This document shows positions 44,058-51,155 of a stretch of DNA of 64,000 nucleotides, piece after piece. Position 1 is the first letter of the stretch, and each line of letters starts with the position of its first letter. A program made the position numbers and the translations under genes. Origin of the DNA: Plantibacter auratus (GTDB lineage Bacteria; Actinomycetota; Actinomycetes; Actinomycetales; Microbacteriaceae); the NCBI RefSeq assembly GCF_050587365.1, contig NZ_JBOBFV010000001.1:1364001-1428000 (forward strand). The letters are read 5' to 3'. The notes under the pieces were generated by a model that worked only from the letters and a program-made list of their open reading frames with translations, did no database searches and was not told where the DNA came from.

Positions 44058-44549
44058 ATGGCCGAGTACGACGCCGTCATCGAGATCCCGCGGGGCAGCC
44101 GCAACAAGTACGAGATCGACCACGAGACCGGTCGGGTCTTCCTGGACCGCGTCCTGTTCACGAGCTTCGTCTACCCCGCCGACTACGGCTTCTTCGAGAA
44201 CACCCTCGGCGAGGACGGCGACCCGGTCGACGTCCTGGTCCTGCTCGACTTCCCGACCTTCCCGGGCGTCGGCATCAAGGTCCGCCCCGTCGGCGTCCTG
44301 CACATGACGGACGACGGCGGCGGCGACGACAAGGTCATCGCCGTGCAGTACAAGGACCCGCGCTGGTCGCACATCCAGGACCTGAACGACATCCCGCAGG
44401 CGACGCGCGACGAGATCGAGCACTTCTTCGTCCACTACAAGGACACCGAGCCCGGCAAGTGGGCGCGGATCGACGGCTGGGGCGACGCCGCTGCGGCCGA
44501 GAAGATCATCCTCGCGGGCTTCGACAAGCTCAAGGCGGAGGGGCACTGA
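44058..44549 (+). CDS. ppa: Inorganic pyrophosphatase
   Basis: A 163-residue family I enzyme. IEIPRGSRNKYEID is the start, GEDGDPVDVLVLLD supplies the metal aspartates (DxDPxD), and YPADYGFFENT lies between. HYKDTEPGKWARIDGW matches the KDLEPGKW motif. It hydrolyses pyrophosphate in the cytoplasm. AAGGAG eight bases before ATG 44058 sets the start. Confidence 0.97.
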   Translation: MAEYDAVIEIPRGSRNKYEIDHETGRVFLDRVLFTSFVYPADYGFFENTLGEDGDPVDVLVLLDFPTFPGVGIKVRPVGVLHMTDDGGGDDKVIAVQYKDPRWSHIQDLNDIPQATRDEIEHFFVHYKDTEPGKWARIDGWGDAAAAEKIILAGFDKLKAEGH

Positions 44550-44576
44550 CCCCCTGCGGACCTCCGCACACCGCAT

Positions 44577-44616
44577 GACGAAGCGGCCGGCACCCTCGGG
44601 TGCCGGCCGCTTCGTC
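44577..44616. terminator. Terminator after ppa
   Basis: Arms GACGAAGCGGCCGGCACC and GGTGCCGGCCGCTTCGTC around a short loop, 18-bp perfect stem, 27 bases beyond the ppa stop and 20 from the convergent M23 stop. It may act in both directions. Confidence 0.9.
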
Positions 44617-44636
44617 GTGCGGGTCGCTGCACTCGA

Positions 44637-45947
44637 TCAGCCGAGCGGCGCCCCGCGGTCGGCCATGAACGGCTGCGCGTCGATCGCACTGCCGTTGATG
44701 CGGACCTCGAAGTGCAGGTGGCAGCCGGTGGAGGCACCGGTCGTGCCGACGTAGGCGATGACCTGTCCGGCGGAGACCTGGTAGCCGACGCCGACCTGGA
44801 TGCCACCGTTCACGATGTGCGCGTAGCCGGTCGAGACGCCGGAGCCGTGGTCGATGAGGATGAAGTTGCCGTAGGTGCCGTACCAACCGGCGTAGGTCAC
44901 GGTGCCGGAGGTCGCCGCGTAGATCGGGATCCCGCAGCCGCCCGCGATGTCGGTGCCGCGGTGGAAGCTGCCTGAGCTGCCGCCGCCCGTGGAGATCGGA
45001 TCGCGGTAGCCGTAGGTGCCCGAGATGCTGCCGGAGGCCGGGATCGCCCAGCCCTGGCTGCTGAGCTGACCGCCGTCGGCGCTCTCGCCACGCGCCGCCG
45101 CTGCCGCAGCCTCGGCGGCCTTCCGCGCGGCCTCACCCGCTTCGAACTCCTTGACCGTCTTCGCCGTCGTGTCCTGCAACGCGGTCAGCTGCGCGTTGAG
45201 CGTGACGATCAGCTCCTGGTTCTTCTCGAGCTTCGCCGCCGCCGCGGACGCCGCCGCCTGTGCGGCCTCCATGGCCGCCTGCGCCGCCTGCCGGAGCGAC
45301 TCGCGCTCGTCGCGGGCGACACCGGCCTGTTCACCGAGCGCAGCCGCGGTGTTGCGTGCGGCGACCGCCTGCTCGTAGACGCCGTTGCTGTGCTCGGCGA
45401 CCTGGTTCATGTTGCCGAGCTTCGACAGGAGGTCGGTCGCGCCCTTGCTCTCGCCGTCGAGGAAGAGGCTCAGGCTGAGGTCGGCGCCGCCGGAGCGGTA
45501 GAGCTGCGAGGCGACCCGGCCGGCCTGCTTCGTCGCGGTGTCGGCCTCGGCCGTCTTGGCATCGGCCTGCGACTGGATCGCGGTGGCTCGGGCGTCGGCC
45601 TCGAAGAAGGCCTCCTCAGCGGCCTGGAACTCCGTACCGCGCTTCTCGGCCTCGTCCTGGGCGACCTGCAGCTCGTCCTGCAACTGGACGATGAAGTTCT
45701 TGATGTTCGTGACCTCGGCGGCCTTGGCGGCCTCATTGCCCTTCGCGGCCTGGACGTCGTCCCACGAGGGGTAGTCGGCTGCCGACGCCGGGCCGGCGAC
45801 ACCGAAGGAGCCGACGATCGCGAGCGACATGACGATGGCGGCGGTGAGGCGTCCTCGCCACCGCACGGAGGACGCCGATCCGGCGTTGGTCGTCCGGCTT
45901 CGGCGCCAAGCGCCGGCAAGCTTCTTGCTCATGAAGTAGGGGCCCAT
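44637..45947 (-). CDS. Secreted M23 peptidase with coiled-coil N-terminal domain
   Basis: A 436-residue protein. Basic N-region, helix IVMSLAIVGSFGVAGPASA (cleavage near ASA-AD), a long coiled coil of Ala/Glu/Gln helices (about residues 65-280) and a C-terminal LytM domain. Zinc ligands: FHRGTDIAG (H, D) and HLHFEV (H). YAATSGTV and GYAHI complete the M23 pattern. The layout is EnvC/RipA-like, a cell-wall endopeptidase or an activator of wall hydrolases at division. The start could be ATG 45947 or 45932 (MSKKLAG); neither has a good ribosome binding site. Confidence 0.93.
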   Translation of the reverse strand: MGPYFMSKKLAGAWRRSRTTNAGSASSVRWRGRLTAAIVMSLAIVGSFGVAGPASAADYPSWDDVQAAKGNEAAKAAEVTNIKNFIVQLQDELQVAQDEAEKRGTEFQAAEEAFFEADARATAIQSQADAKTAEADTATKQAGRVASQLYRSGGADLSLSLFLDGESKGATDLLSKLGNMNQVAEHSNGVYEQAVAARNTAAALGEQAGVARDERESLRQAAQAAMEAAQAAASAAAAKLEKNQELIVTLNAQLTALQDTTAKTVKEFEAGEAARKAAEAAAAAARGESADGGQLSSQGWAIPASGSISGTYGYRDPISTGGGSSGSFHRGTDIAGGCGIPIYAATSGTVTYAGWYGTYGNFILIDHGSGVSTGYAHIVNGGIQVGVGYQVSAGQVIAYVGTTGASTGCHLHFEVRINGSAIDAQPFMADRGAPLG

Positions 45948-46021
45948 CTCGGTTCGCTGCAGTCACATCGGTCACATCGGTACCACTGTCCACGCTAGCC
46001 CGACGGGGGTCGGGACCGGCT

Positions 46022-46062
46022 GTGGACACTCCCGTCGGCCGCGGCATCCGGGAGTGGTCCAC
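46022..46062 (-). other. Hairpin in the 5' region of the M23 gene
   Basis: GTGGACcACTCCCG and CGGGAGTGTCCAC (read on the minus strand) form a 13-bp stem with one bulge and a 14-base loop. It lies about 75 bases upstream of the M23 start codon. It may be an attenuator or a terminator of upstream transcription; no T-run follows. Confidence 0.45.
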
Positions 46063-46223
46063 GCCAGAGGCTAACCCCGGCCGGGGGCCGTGGAGTGGTC
46101 ATTCGGCGCCTGTCGTCACATCCGGCATGGAGCGCAGATCGCTGCTTTGCGAAGTCGATTTTGGATTCGGGGGTTTCATCCGTATGCTTGTCGCTCGGTA
46201 GTCATGAAGCTTCAGGGCTTCGC

Positions 46224-46299
46224 GGCCCTATCGTTTAGCGGCCTAGGACACCGCCCTTTCACGGCGGCAGCACGGGTTCGAATCCCGTTGGGGTCACCA
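46224..46299 (+). tRNA. tRNA-Glu (TTC)
   Basis: Acceptor arm GGCCCTA pairs with TGGGGTC, anticodon loop CTTTCAC with anticodon TTC, T-arm ACGGG-TTCGAAT-CCCGT. The CCA end is encoded. A promoter-like TTGGAT, 16 bases, TATGCT sequence lies about 40 bases upstream (46161-46188). Confidence 0.95.
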
Positions 46300-46416
46300 C
46301 CGACTACTGGAAAAACAGCCGCTCGGATTCAGGTATAGTGAGTCTGCGCGACTGCGAGAAGCACCGAGTAACGCCAGCATCACCGCAGTTCGCATCACCA
46401 GCAATTCAACATGTAT

Positions 46417-46490
46417 GGCCCTGTAGCGCAGTTGGTTAGCGTGCCGCCCTGTCACGGCGGAGGTCGCGGGTTCAAGTCCCGTCAGGGTCG
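46417..46490 (+). tRNA. tRNA-Asp (GTC)
   Basis: Acceptor GGCCCTG pairs with CAGGGTC; anticodon loop CTGTCAC with anticodon GTC; T-arm CGGGTTCAAGTCCCG. CCA is not encoded. TATAGT at 46334-46339 is a possible -10 box. Confidence 0.95.
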
Positions 46491-46500
46491 CAAAAGGTCG

Positions 46501-46533
46501 GAAGCCCTCTCGCAAGGGAGGGCTTCTGCTTTT
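46501..46533 (+). terminator. Terminator after tRNA-Asp
   Basis: GAAGCCCTC (46501-46509) pairs with GAGGGCTTC (46518-46526), followed by TGCTTTTG. It lies 10 bases after tRNA-Asp. Confidence 0.88.
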
Positions 46534-46568
46534 GAGACATCGTCGCCATTCGTGCAGCTGATGTACTC

Positions 46569-46641
46569 GGCTCTGTAGCTCAGTTGGTAGAGCGCACGAC
46601 TGAAAATCGTGAGGTCACGGGATCGACGCCCGTCGGAGCCA
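46569..46641 (+). tRNA. tRNA-Phe (GAA), probable prophage attachment site
   Basis: Acceptor GGCTCTG pairs with CGGAGCC (one G-T pair); anticodon loop CTGAAAA with anticodon GAA. The T-loop reads ATCGACG inside ACGGG/CCCGT, differing from the usual TTCGA start. CCA is not encoded; ACTGG follows. Phage late genes begin right after, so the tRNA 3' half may be the attB core, restored by phage sequence. Confidence 0.92.
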
Positions 46642-46643
46642 CT

Positions 46644-46680
46644 GGCCCCACTCCCTAGCTTCTACATGGGATGTGGGGCC
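46644..46680 (+). terminator. Hairpin after tRNA-Phe
   Basis: GGCCCCAC (46644-46651) pairs with GTGGGGCC (46673-46680), followed by TCCTTCATT. It lies three bases after the tRNA and probably terminates it. Confidence 0.7.
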
Positions 46681-46718
46681 TCCTTCATTCTCCCAGATGA
46701 ACCGGCAAAAAGCGTCTG

Positions 46719-46742
46719 GTGTAGCCGTATGTGTAGCCGATT
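46719..46742. repeat. Tandem 12-bp repeat near the attachment site
   Basis: GTGTAGCCGTAT is directly followed by GTGTAGCCGATT, 10 of 12 bases equal. Tandem short repeats about 80 bases from a tRNA attachment core resemble arm-type integrase sites, but no integrase is in view to support this. Confidence 0.5.
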
Positions 46743-46750
46743 CGAAAAAC

Positions 46751-46783
46751 CCCCTCACGATCCGTAGACCGTGAGGGGTTTCC
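46751..46783. terminator. Bidirectional hairpin before the prophage cargo genes
   Basis: CCCCTCACG (46751-46759) pairs with CGTGAGGGG (46770-46778), flanked by AAAAA before and TTT after, so it can terminate in both directions. Confidence 0.8.
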
Positions 46784-46822
46784 CCGTGTTGCGTGTCGGG
46801 GGTGCGTGGTTATGCTTCGGGG

Positions 46823-47230
46823 ATGACGAACTACCTCGCGCAGCCACCAGCACAGAAGCGTCGCGTCCGGTGGTGGTGGATCGCGGCACCAGTTGCCGCA
46901 GCGCTCCTCTCAACGTCCGTCATCTTTGGTGCGATCACGCTCATCCCGAACGACACGAAGACGGCAACCGAGAAGTGCAAGGCAGATGTGCTCGAGCAGT
47001 TGAAGTCACCATCGACAGCGAACTTCGCGGACGTGGACCGTATGTCCGAGGAGGATGAGCGCGAGTTCGTCCGGGACCTCCCCATTCGAGACGGCGAGAA
47101 CCCAGTGTTTGTGATCGAGGGGGCTGTGGACTCTCAGAACAGCTTCGGTGCCGTTGTCCGGTCGACGTTCACCTGTAGGGCGCAGAAGTTCGGCCCGGTG
47201 TGGACGACGAACACGGCACTATCGGAGTGA
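46823..47230 (+). CDS. Prophage cargo: small membrane-anchored protein
   Basis: A 135-residue protein. Basic stretch QKRRVRWWW, one membrane helix (IAAPVAAALLSTSVIFGAITL, about residues 18-38), then a soluble domain beginning TATEKCKADVLEQLKSPSTA and containing two Cys. The phrase VLEQLKSPSTANFADV resembles a family of short actinobacterial and phage membrane proteins without known function. Start at ATG 46823 follows CTTCGGGG. The next gene overlaps its stop by four bases. Confidence 0.7.
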   Translation: MTNYLAQPPAQKRRVRWWWIAAPVAAALLSTSVIFGAITLIPNDTKTATEKCKADVLEQLKSPSTANFADVDRMSEEDEREFVRDLPIRDGENPVFVIEGAVDSQNSFGAVVRSTFTCRAQKFGPVWTTNTALSE

Positions 47231-47517
47231 CCGGTCGTCCGAAGCCGATCCGTTACGACCAGGACACATGGTTGGTGATGCGCAACGACCCGGTGAATCC
47301 GAAGGCGATCATCGAACGCCGCCGTGACGGTGCCGGTGAGGATGTGTTCTTCGTCTCGCGTTGGAACGTTGACCCGGGTGCGCGTGTCCTCATGGGGACG
47401 AAAGGGTCCTTGGTGGAAGCGGATGAGTTCGTCCGTTACGACCTGCCGACGAAGCGCGACGGGCGGGATGGGCCGCCGAACGGGATCGACGGCGACGGGG
47501 TACAGCGACGGCGGTAA
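47227..47517 (+). CDS. Prophage cargo: hypothetical protein
   Basis: A 96-residue protein from GTG 47227, which overlaps the previous stop as GTGA; a GTG at 47200 in frame would give 105 residues. The sequence is soluble and basic (KPIRYDQDTWLVMRNDP, FFVSRWNVDPGARVLMGTKG). I do not recognise it. Translational coupling suggests that it works with the membrane protein upstream. Confidence 0.6.
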   Translation: MTGRPKPIRYDQDTWLVMRNDPVNPKAIIERRRDGAGEDVFFVSRWNVDPGARVLMGTKGSLVEADEFVRYDLPTKRDGRDGPPNGIDGDGVQRRR

Positions 47518-47554
47518 GCAAGGCACCTGACCAACTGCGTCTAGGATGACGATC

Positions 47555-48238
47555 ATGCAGCGTCGCCGGCTCCTCATCGCGTCTATCGCGTCCACCGCTC
47601 TCGTCTTGGGCGGAGGAGCCGCCTACGCGATCCTGCCGAAGCACTTTGCCCGGATCGCGGCATGCGAGTCCATCCGGGCAGTGATCGACGAACGCGGCGA
47701 TGTCGTGCACGCACAGGACGGTGGAACGCACGTGTTCGTGCTCGGAGACTCCTACACCTCAGGTGACACCCTCGAAGAGCGCACCGACGCATGGGTCTAC
47801 CAGCTGCCAGCTAGCCTCGACTGGTCCATCGATTTCAGTGGCGTCGGCATGACCGGCTTCACGAACGGCGGCTACTGCGAAGACGGATCCTACCCCGACC
47901 GCCTCGCGTCGCTCACGATCCCGGAAGCTTCTCTGTTCGTGATCGAGGGCGGCTTGAACGACACCGCCGTGTCGGAAGAGGAGCTGCGCGCCGGCCTAGC
48001 GGACACGCTGCGCGCAGTCCCGGCAGGCATGCCGGTCGTCATCATCGGCCCGGTCGCCGCTCCCAACTCCCCGAACGCTCCGAAGGTCGACCGAATTCTC
48101 GCCGATGAAGCCACAGAGCTCGGGGCTACCTACGTGAGCGCGATCAACTGGGATCTCGAGTTCGGTCCCGACGGCCTCCACCTCACGCCCGCCGGTCACT
48201 CGGCGTACGCTCGGCAGCTTTCCGCGGCGCTCGCGTAA
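47555..48238 (+). CDS. SGNH/GDSL hydrolase, secreted or membrane-anchored
   Basis: A 227-residue esterase-type protein. The N-terminal helix LLIASIASTALVLGGGAAYA is a signal peptide or anchor. Block I reads VFVLGDSYTSG with the nucleophile Ser, block III has GGLND, and block V is DGLHLTPAGH with catalytic Asp and His. The family removes acyl or acetyl groups from lipids or sugars. ATG 47555 has AGGA eight bases upstream; an ATG at 47546 overlaps that site. As a plus-strand gene outside the late operon it looks like a lysogenic cargo gene that alters the host surface; that role is inference. Confidence 0.88.
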   Translation: MQRRRLLIASIASTALVLGGGAAYAILPKHFARIAACESIRAVIDERGDVVHAQDGGTHVFVLGDSYTSGDTLEERTDAWVYQLPASLDWSIDFSGVGMTGFTNGGYCEDGSYPDRLASLTIPEASLFVIEGGLNDTAVSEEELRAGLADTLRAVPAGMPVVIIGPVAAPNSPNAPKVDRILADEATELGATYVSAINWDLEFGPDGLHLTPAGHSAYARQLSAALA

Positions 48239-48250
48239 CGCAGAAAAAGC

Positions 48251-48286
48251 CCCCTCTCGCGCCGGTCGGAACCGGTACGAGAGGGG
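48251..48286. terminator. Bidirectional terminator between SGNH gene and late operon
   Basis: CCCCTCTCG (48251-48259) pairs with CGAGAGGGG (48278-48286), with an inner CCGGT/ACCGG stem. AAAAAG precedes it. It separates two convergent transcripts. Confidence 0.88.
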
Positions 48287-48294
48287 ACTTCTGA

Positions 48295-49833
48295 CTAGAG
48301 GGCGCCAGTGCGTTTCAGGAGTTCGTTGAAAGTCATGATCGGCACGCCTTGTGCGACACAGGCATCAACTGCGGCTTGGAAGTTCGCGATCGTGTAGTCG
48401 GTCCCGACCGGACCCGAGCTGACGAGACGGTGAATGACGAACACCGCGACACCCTTGCTCGCCTTGGCCTTCGCAACGTTGTTCGAGAGTGTCGCGTCTC
48501 CGACTCCCTTGATGCGCATCGCGTTGGTGAAGGTGGCCGGTTGTATGCCGGTCGCTGTGCCTCGAGCGATCGACCAGTAACGGCGGCCGACGGTCTCCGC
48601 GAGCAGGTCCGAGTCTCCGTTCGGCCAGGCGAAGTTGTCCGCGGTGAACCCGAGCGCTGCGGTGGTCGACTTCAGGTAGTCGTACTTCGAGATGAGCTGA
48701 GCCTCCGTGAGACCGGCAAACCCCGCGGTGTGCTCGGCGGTGTCCTTGGCGTGCGCGCCGATCTCCCAACCGGAGAGATCCCGCATGGCCTTGAGCTGCG
48801 CCGCCGAGAGCCCCCCGCCTCCGATGGAAGAGAGGATCGGGAACGCCACCCCGGGCGCACCAATGCGGTCGAGGTACGGCTTCGCGACTGTCCAGTGCGT
48901 CGGGTCTGCATCATCGAAGGTGAAGATCGCAGCGCCGTTCGGCAGAGCAGCCGGATCGGCGACGCCGCCTACACTGTTGATCTGCACCGTCGCCGGTGTC
49001 GCGTTCTTATCGGTGAAGTACACGCGAGCGAGCTGGATCGTTCCCCACGACGGCGACCCAGACCCGACGGTGAAGTCCGACCGGGCGATGTCGAGGACGA
49101 TCCACTCACCGACCTTCGAGAACCGCTGTGTGTCGCGTGCAGCGAGCTCTGCGAGGTTGGCCTTGAAGTAGTTCGTCATCGCCGTGTCGCCGAGGTAGAT
49201 GCTCAGCTCATTCATATTCGTGTAGTCCGGCACCTTGAAGATGATGCGGGGCGTGAGCGCGGTGAAGTCTGTCACGGCCGTCGCGATCTGCCAGAACCGG
49301 TAGCTGCCGGTTCCGCCGGACGTCAGCCGCACGGAGGAAGAACCGACAGCGAAGTCGGAAGTGTCGGTCGCGTTAATCGTCCCAGTCCCCGATGCCGCGG
49401 TTCCCGTCGCGAGGACGGTCGTCGTCGCCTGAGTTCGCCGGACCAGCGGCCGGACCACCGACCCGGCTGTGGCGAAGACCTGGGCCAGGCTGGCCTCTGA
49501 GAGACGGCCGTTGATCGTGGTTTGGATCGGCGATACGGCCGCCGCGGCTGCAGAAGTTGCCACGCCTTCCGCAATACCCTCAACCGCCTCGATCGCGTTC
49601 GCGTCTGTCTGGATGACGTTGACGACCGCTGCCGCAGTCGGGACCGTGTTAGGGCCAGCAGGACCAGTGAAGTCCCCGAGAGGAATCTCCTCCTCGTTGT
49701 CCTTGATGAGGAACACGCTGCCATCATCAACACGCGCGTCGACAACGGTCTGTGGGTTGAAGGGCAGCGCGTCCTTGACGCTATCGGGCAGCTCCTTCGT
49801 TTCGGAGTCGACGGATACGAGATAGTTGACCAT
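48295..49833 (-). CDS. Phage tail/receptor protein with NodB-type polysaccharide deacetylase domain
   Basis: A 512-residue protein, last in the late operon. Residues 1-120 resemble a tail-fibre attachment region (LVSVDSETKELPDSVKDALPF, then Ala-rich helices); a central beta-rich part follows (about 130-290). The C-terminal part is a carbohydrate esterase family 4 fold: motif 1 is AIFTFDDADPTHW (about 300), motif 2 is EIGAHAKDTAEHTAG, motif 3 FAWPNGDSD, and late VAVFVIHRLV. The Asp/His/His metal triad can be formed, although motif 2 is looser than H-S/T-xxHP. It probably deacetylates host wall glycan or peptidoglycan at adsorption. Confidence 0.85.
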   Translation of the reverse strand: MVNYLVSVDSETKELPDSVKDALPFNPQTVVDARVDDGSVFLIKDNEEEIPLGDFTGPAGPNTVPTAAAVVNVIQTDANAIEAVEGIAEGVATSAAAAAVSPIQTTINGRLSEASLAQVFATAGSVVRPLVRRTQATTTVLATGTAASGTGTINATDTSDFAVGSSSVRLTSGGTGSYRFWQIATAVTDFTALTPRIIFKVPDYTNMNELSIYLGDTAMTNYFKANLAELAARDTQRFSKVGEWIVLDIARSDFTVGSGSPSWGTIQLARVYFTDKNATPATVQINSVGGVADPAALPNGAAIFTFDDADPTHWTVAKPYLDRIGAPGVAFPILSSIGGGGLSAAQLKAMRDLSGWEIGAHAKDTAEHTAGFAGLTEAQLISKYDYLKSTTAALGFTADNFAWPNGDSDLLAETVGRRYWSIARGTATGIQPATFTNAMRIKGVGDATLSNNVAKAKASKGVAVFVIHRLVSSGPVGTDYTIANFQAAVDACVAQGVPIMTFNELLKRTGAL

Positions 49834-49866
49834 GCTGCCCCCTTCAAGGGATACGAGTGGTGGGGG

Positions 49867-50202
49867 TTAGACGGTGGGCTTGCTGGTGTCTGCATGACGG
49901 CCGGAGCCCTGCACAACAGCAGTCGCACCAGTCGGACGCCAGATGCCGTAGTGGATGCCCACCGCGACGATGAACGACGTGAACGCGAGCACCACACCAG
50001 TGCCCAGGTCATACGCGGTGCCGGATGTCAGCGAGGACAGGAACTCCGTGCCGAGACCCGTGATCGCCGCCAGGGCTGCGAGGAGAACTGCCTTCAACGC
50101 CGGATCGGTGACAACCTTCGTCACCAGGCCAACGATCAGCGGGAGAACCGTTGACACCAGAAGGCCAACGATGAGAACAGGGGGAACGCCGAACGTGATC
50201 AT
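49867..50202 (-). CDS. Holin-like membrane protein
   Basis: A 111-residue protein with three hydrophobic segments (PPVLIVGLLVSTVLPLIVGL, ALKAVLLAALAAITGLG, TGVVLAFTSFIVAVGIHYG) and a polar, charged tail. Position next to the M23 lysin and size fit a holin or pinholin, but two other small membrane proteins are close by. AGGAG lies 11 bases before ATG 50202. Confidence 0.7.
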   Translation of the reverse strand: MITFGVPPVLIVGLLVSTVLPLIVGLVTKVVTDPALKAVLLAALAAITGLGTEFLSSLTSGTAYDLGTGVVLAFTSFIVAVGIHYGIWRPTGATAVVQGSGRHADTSKPTV

Positions 50203-50273
50203 GAAGGGTTGTCTCCTATATCGGTGTGTCTTTTAAGTGGGTAAGCTCGCGCTCACCCTCCTGCAGGGGGTCA

Positions 50274-50306
50274 GGACTTCGGGGTGGTAACAACACTCCG
50301 AAGTCC
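50274..50306 (-). terminator. Hairpin between small lysis-region genes
   Basis: GGACTTCGG and CCGAAGTCC, with internal GTG/CAC, form a stem at 50274-50306 directly after the stop at 50309. A second small stem CCCTC/GGGGG follows. Confidence 0.65.
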
Positions 50307-50308
50307 GC

Positions 50309-50680
50309 TCAGTCAGAGTGCAGATCCTCGATCTCGAGCTGCGTCATGTCCTCAGCGGACGGCATCGGCATCTGACCCTGACGGCCATTCCGATCCCACG
50401 TGATCAGCTGCCGGAAGAACCGGCGGATGATCGCGTTCGTGGACTTCTTCCACTCCTTGAACGCGTCAAGCTCCGCCTGAACAGGCTGCAACGCGATCGC
50501 GATGCGCTTGTCCACGTACTCGGCGAGCTCAATGTTGTTGTCGAACAGCTGCGACCCGGCGTCCACCTGGTTGCGGGTCTCAGCGGTGCGGTTGGAACGC
50601 TTGCTGTTGATGTACACGCCCAGCCCGAGGAGCGCTGTGACGATGAGGCCGGCAGCGGAGATCATCTCCGCGCCGGTCAC
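50309..50680 (-). CDS. Phage membrane protein with one helix and coiled coil
   Basis: A 123-residue protein. One N-terminal membrane helix (SAAGLIVTALLGLGVYINS) is followed by a long charged helix (AEYVDKRIAIALQPVQAELDAFKEW). This resembles actinophage lysis-cassette proteins sometimes called holins, or a spanin-like partner. ATG 50680 overlaps the stop of the previous gene by four bases. Confidence 0.65.
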   Translation of the reverse strand: MTGAEMISAAGLIVTALLGLGVYINSKRSNRTAETRNQVDAGSQLFDNNIELAEYVDKRIAIALQPVQAELDAFKEWKKSTNAIIRRFFRQLITWDRNGRQGQMPMPSAEDMTQLEIEDLHSD

Positions 50681-51129
50681 TTCCGCACCGCCTTGCTCTT
50701 ACGCAGCTGAATGCCAAGGTCGAGGACGCGCCAGATGGGGAGCACGACCAGCGCGGACATGAGTCCCGCGGTGGCTTGCGAGCCGGGTACCTCGAAGCTG
50801 CGTGCCGTCAGCACTGCCACGTACGAACCGACCAGGCCGATGAGGACGAGCTTCGCCCCCAGCTCAAGCCTCCCCAACTTCGGGAACGACACCCCCACCA
50901 GACAGGCCAGCGATGTCAACGCGATCGCACCAGACCAGAACGCCGCGTACGTGGTGTTTGTCGCATCCGTCACAGACCCCACCCCGCGTGCGAACCCGAC
51001 CACCCCGAAGTACAGGAAGATGAGGTTACCCACCGGGAGGACGACCCGGAAGATCCCACGGAACCGCCAATCCTCAGGCCGGATATTGCCCGACGCCCAG
51101 ATGGACGCGGCGAAGAGACGATTGAACAT
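50677..51129 (-). CDS. Phage membrane protein, four helices
   Basis: A 150-residue protein with about four membrane helices: IFRVVLPVGNLIFLYFGVV, YAAFWSGAIALTSLACLVGV, LGAKLVLIGLVGSYVAVL and TAGLMSALVVLPIWRVLDLG. ATG 51129 is set by GGGGAGGG upstream; a longer frame would run into the lysin gene. It is probably a holin or superinfection-related protein; the choice cannot be made from sequence. Confidence 0.7.
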   Translation of the reverse strand: MFNRLFAASIWASGNIRPEDWRFRGIFRVVLPVGNLIFLYFGVVGFARGVGSVTDATNTTYAAFWSGAIALTSLACLVGVSFPKLGRLELGAKLVLIGLVGSYVAVLTARSFEVPGSQATAGLMSALVVLPIWRVLDLGIQLRKSKAVRK

Positions 51130-51155
51130 GAACCCTCCCCGGGGTTGAGAGGAAG

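Noticed and set aside
45948..46223. A c-di-AMP (ydaO-type) riboswitch upstream of the M23 gene
   Set aside because: A GCTAACCCCGG string resembling the motif end occurs on the wrong strand, and the conserved core could not be found.
46642..46822. A remnant integrase between tRNA-Phe and the cargo genes
   Set aside because: Read in all frames, the stretch gives only short peptides without the R...HxxR...Y residues; it contains two hairpins and a tandem repeat instead.
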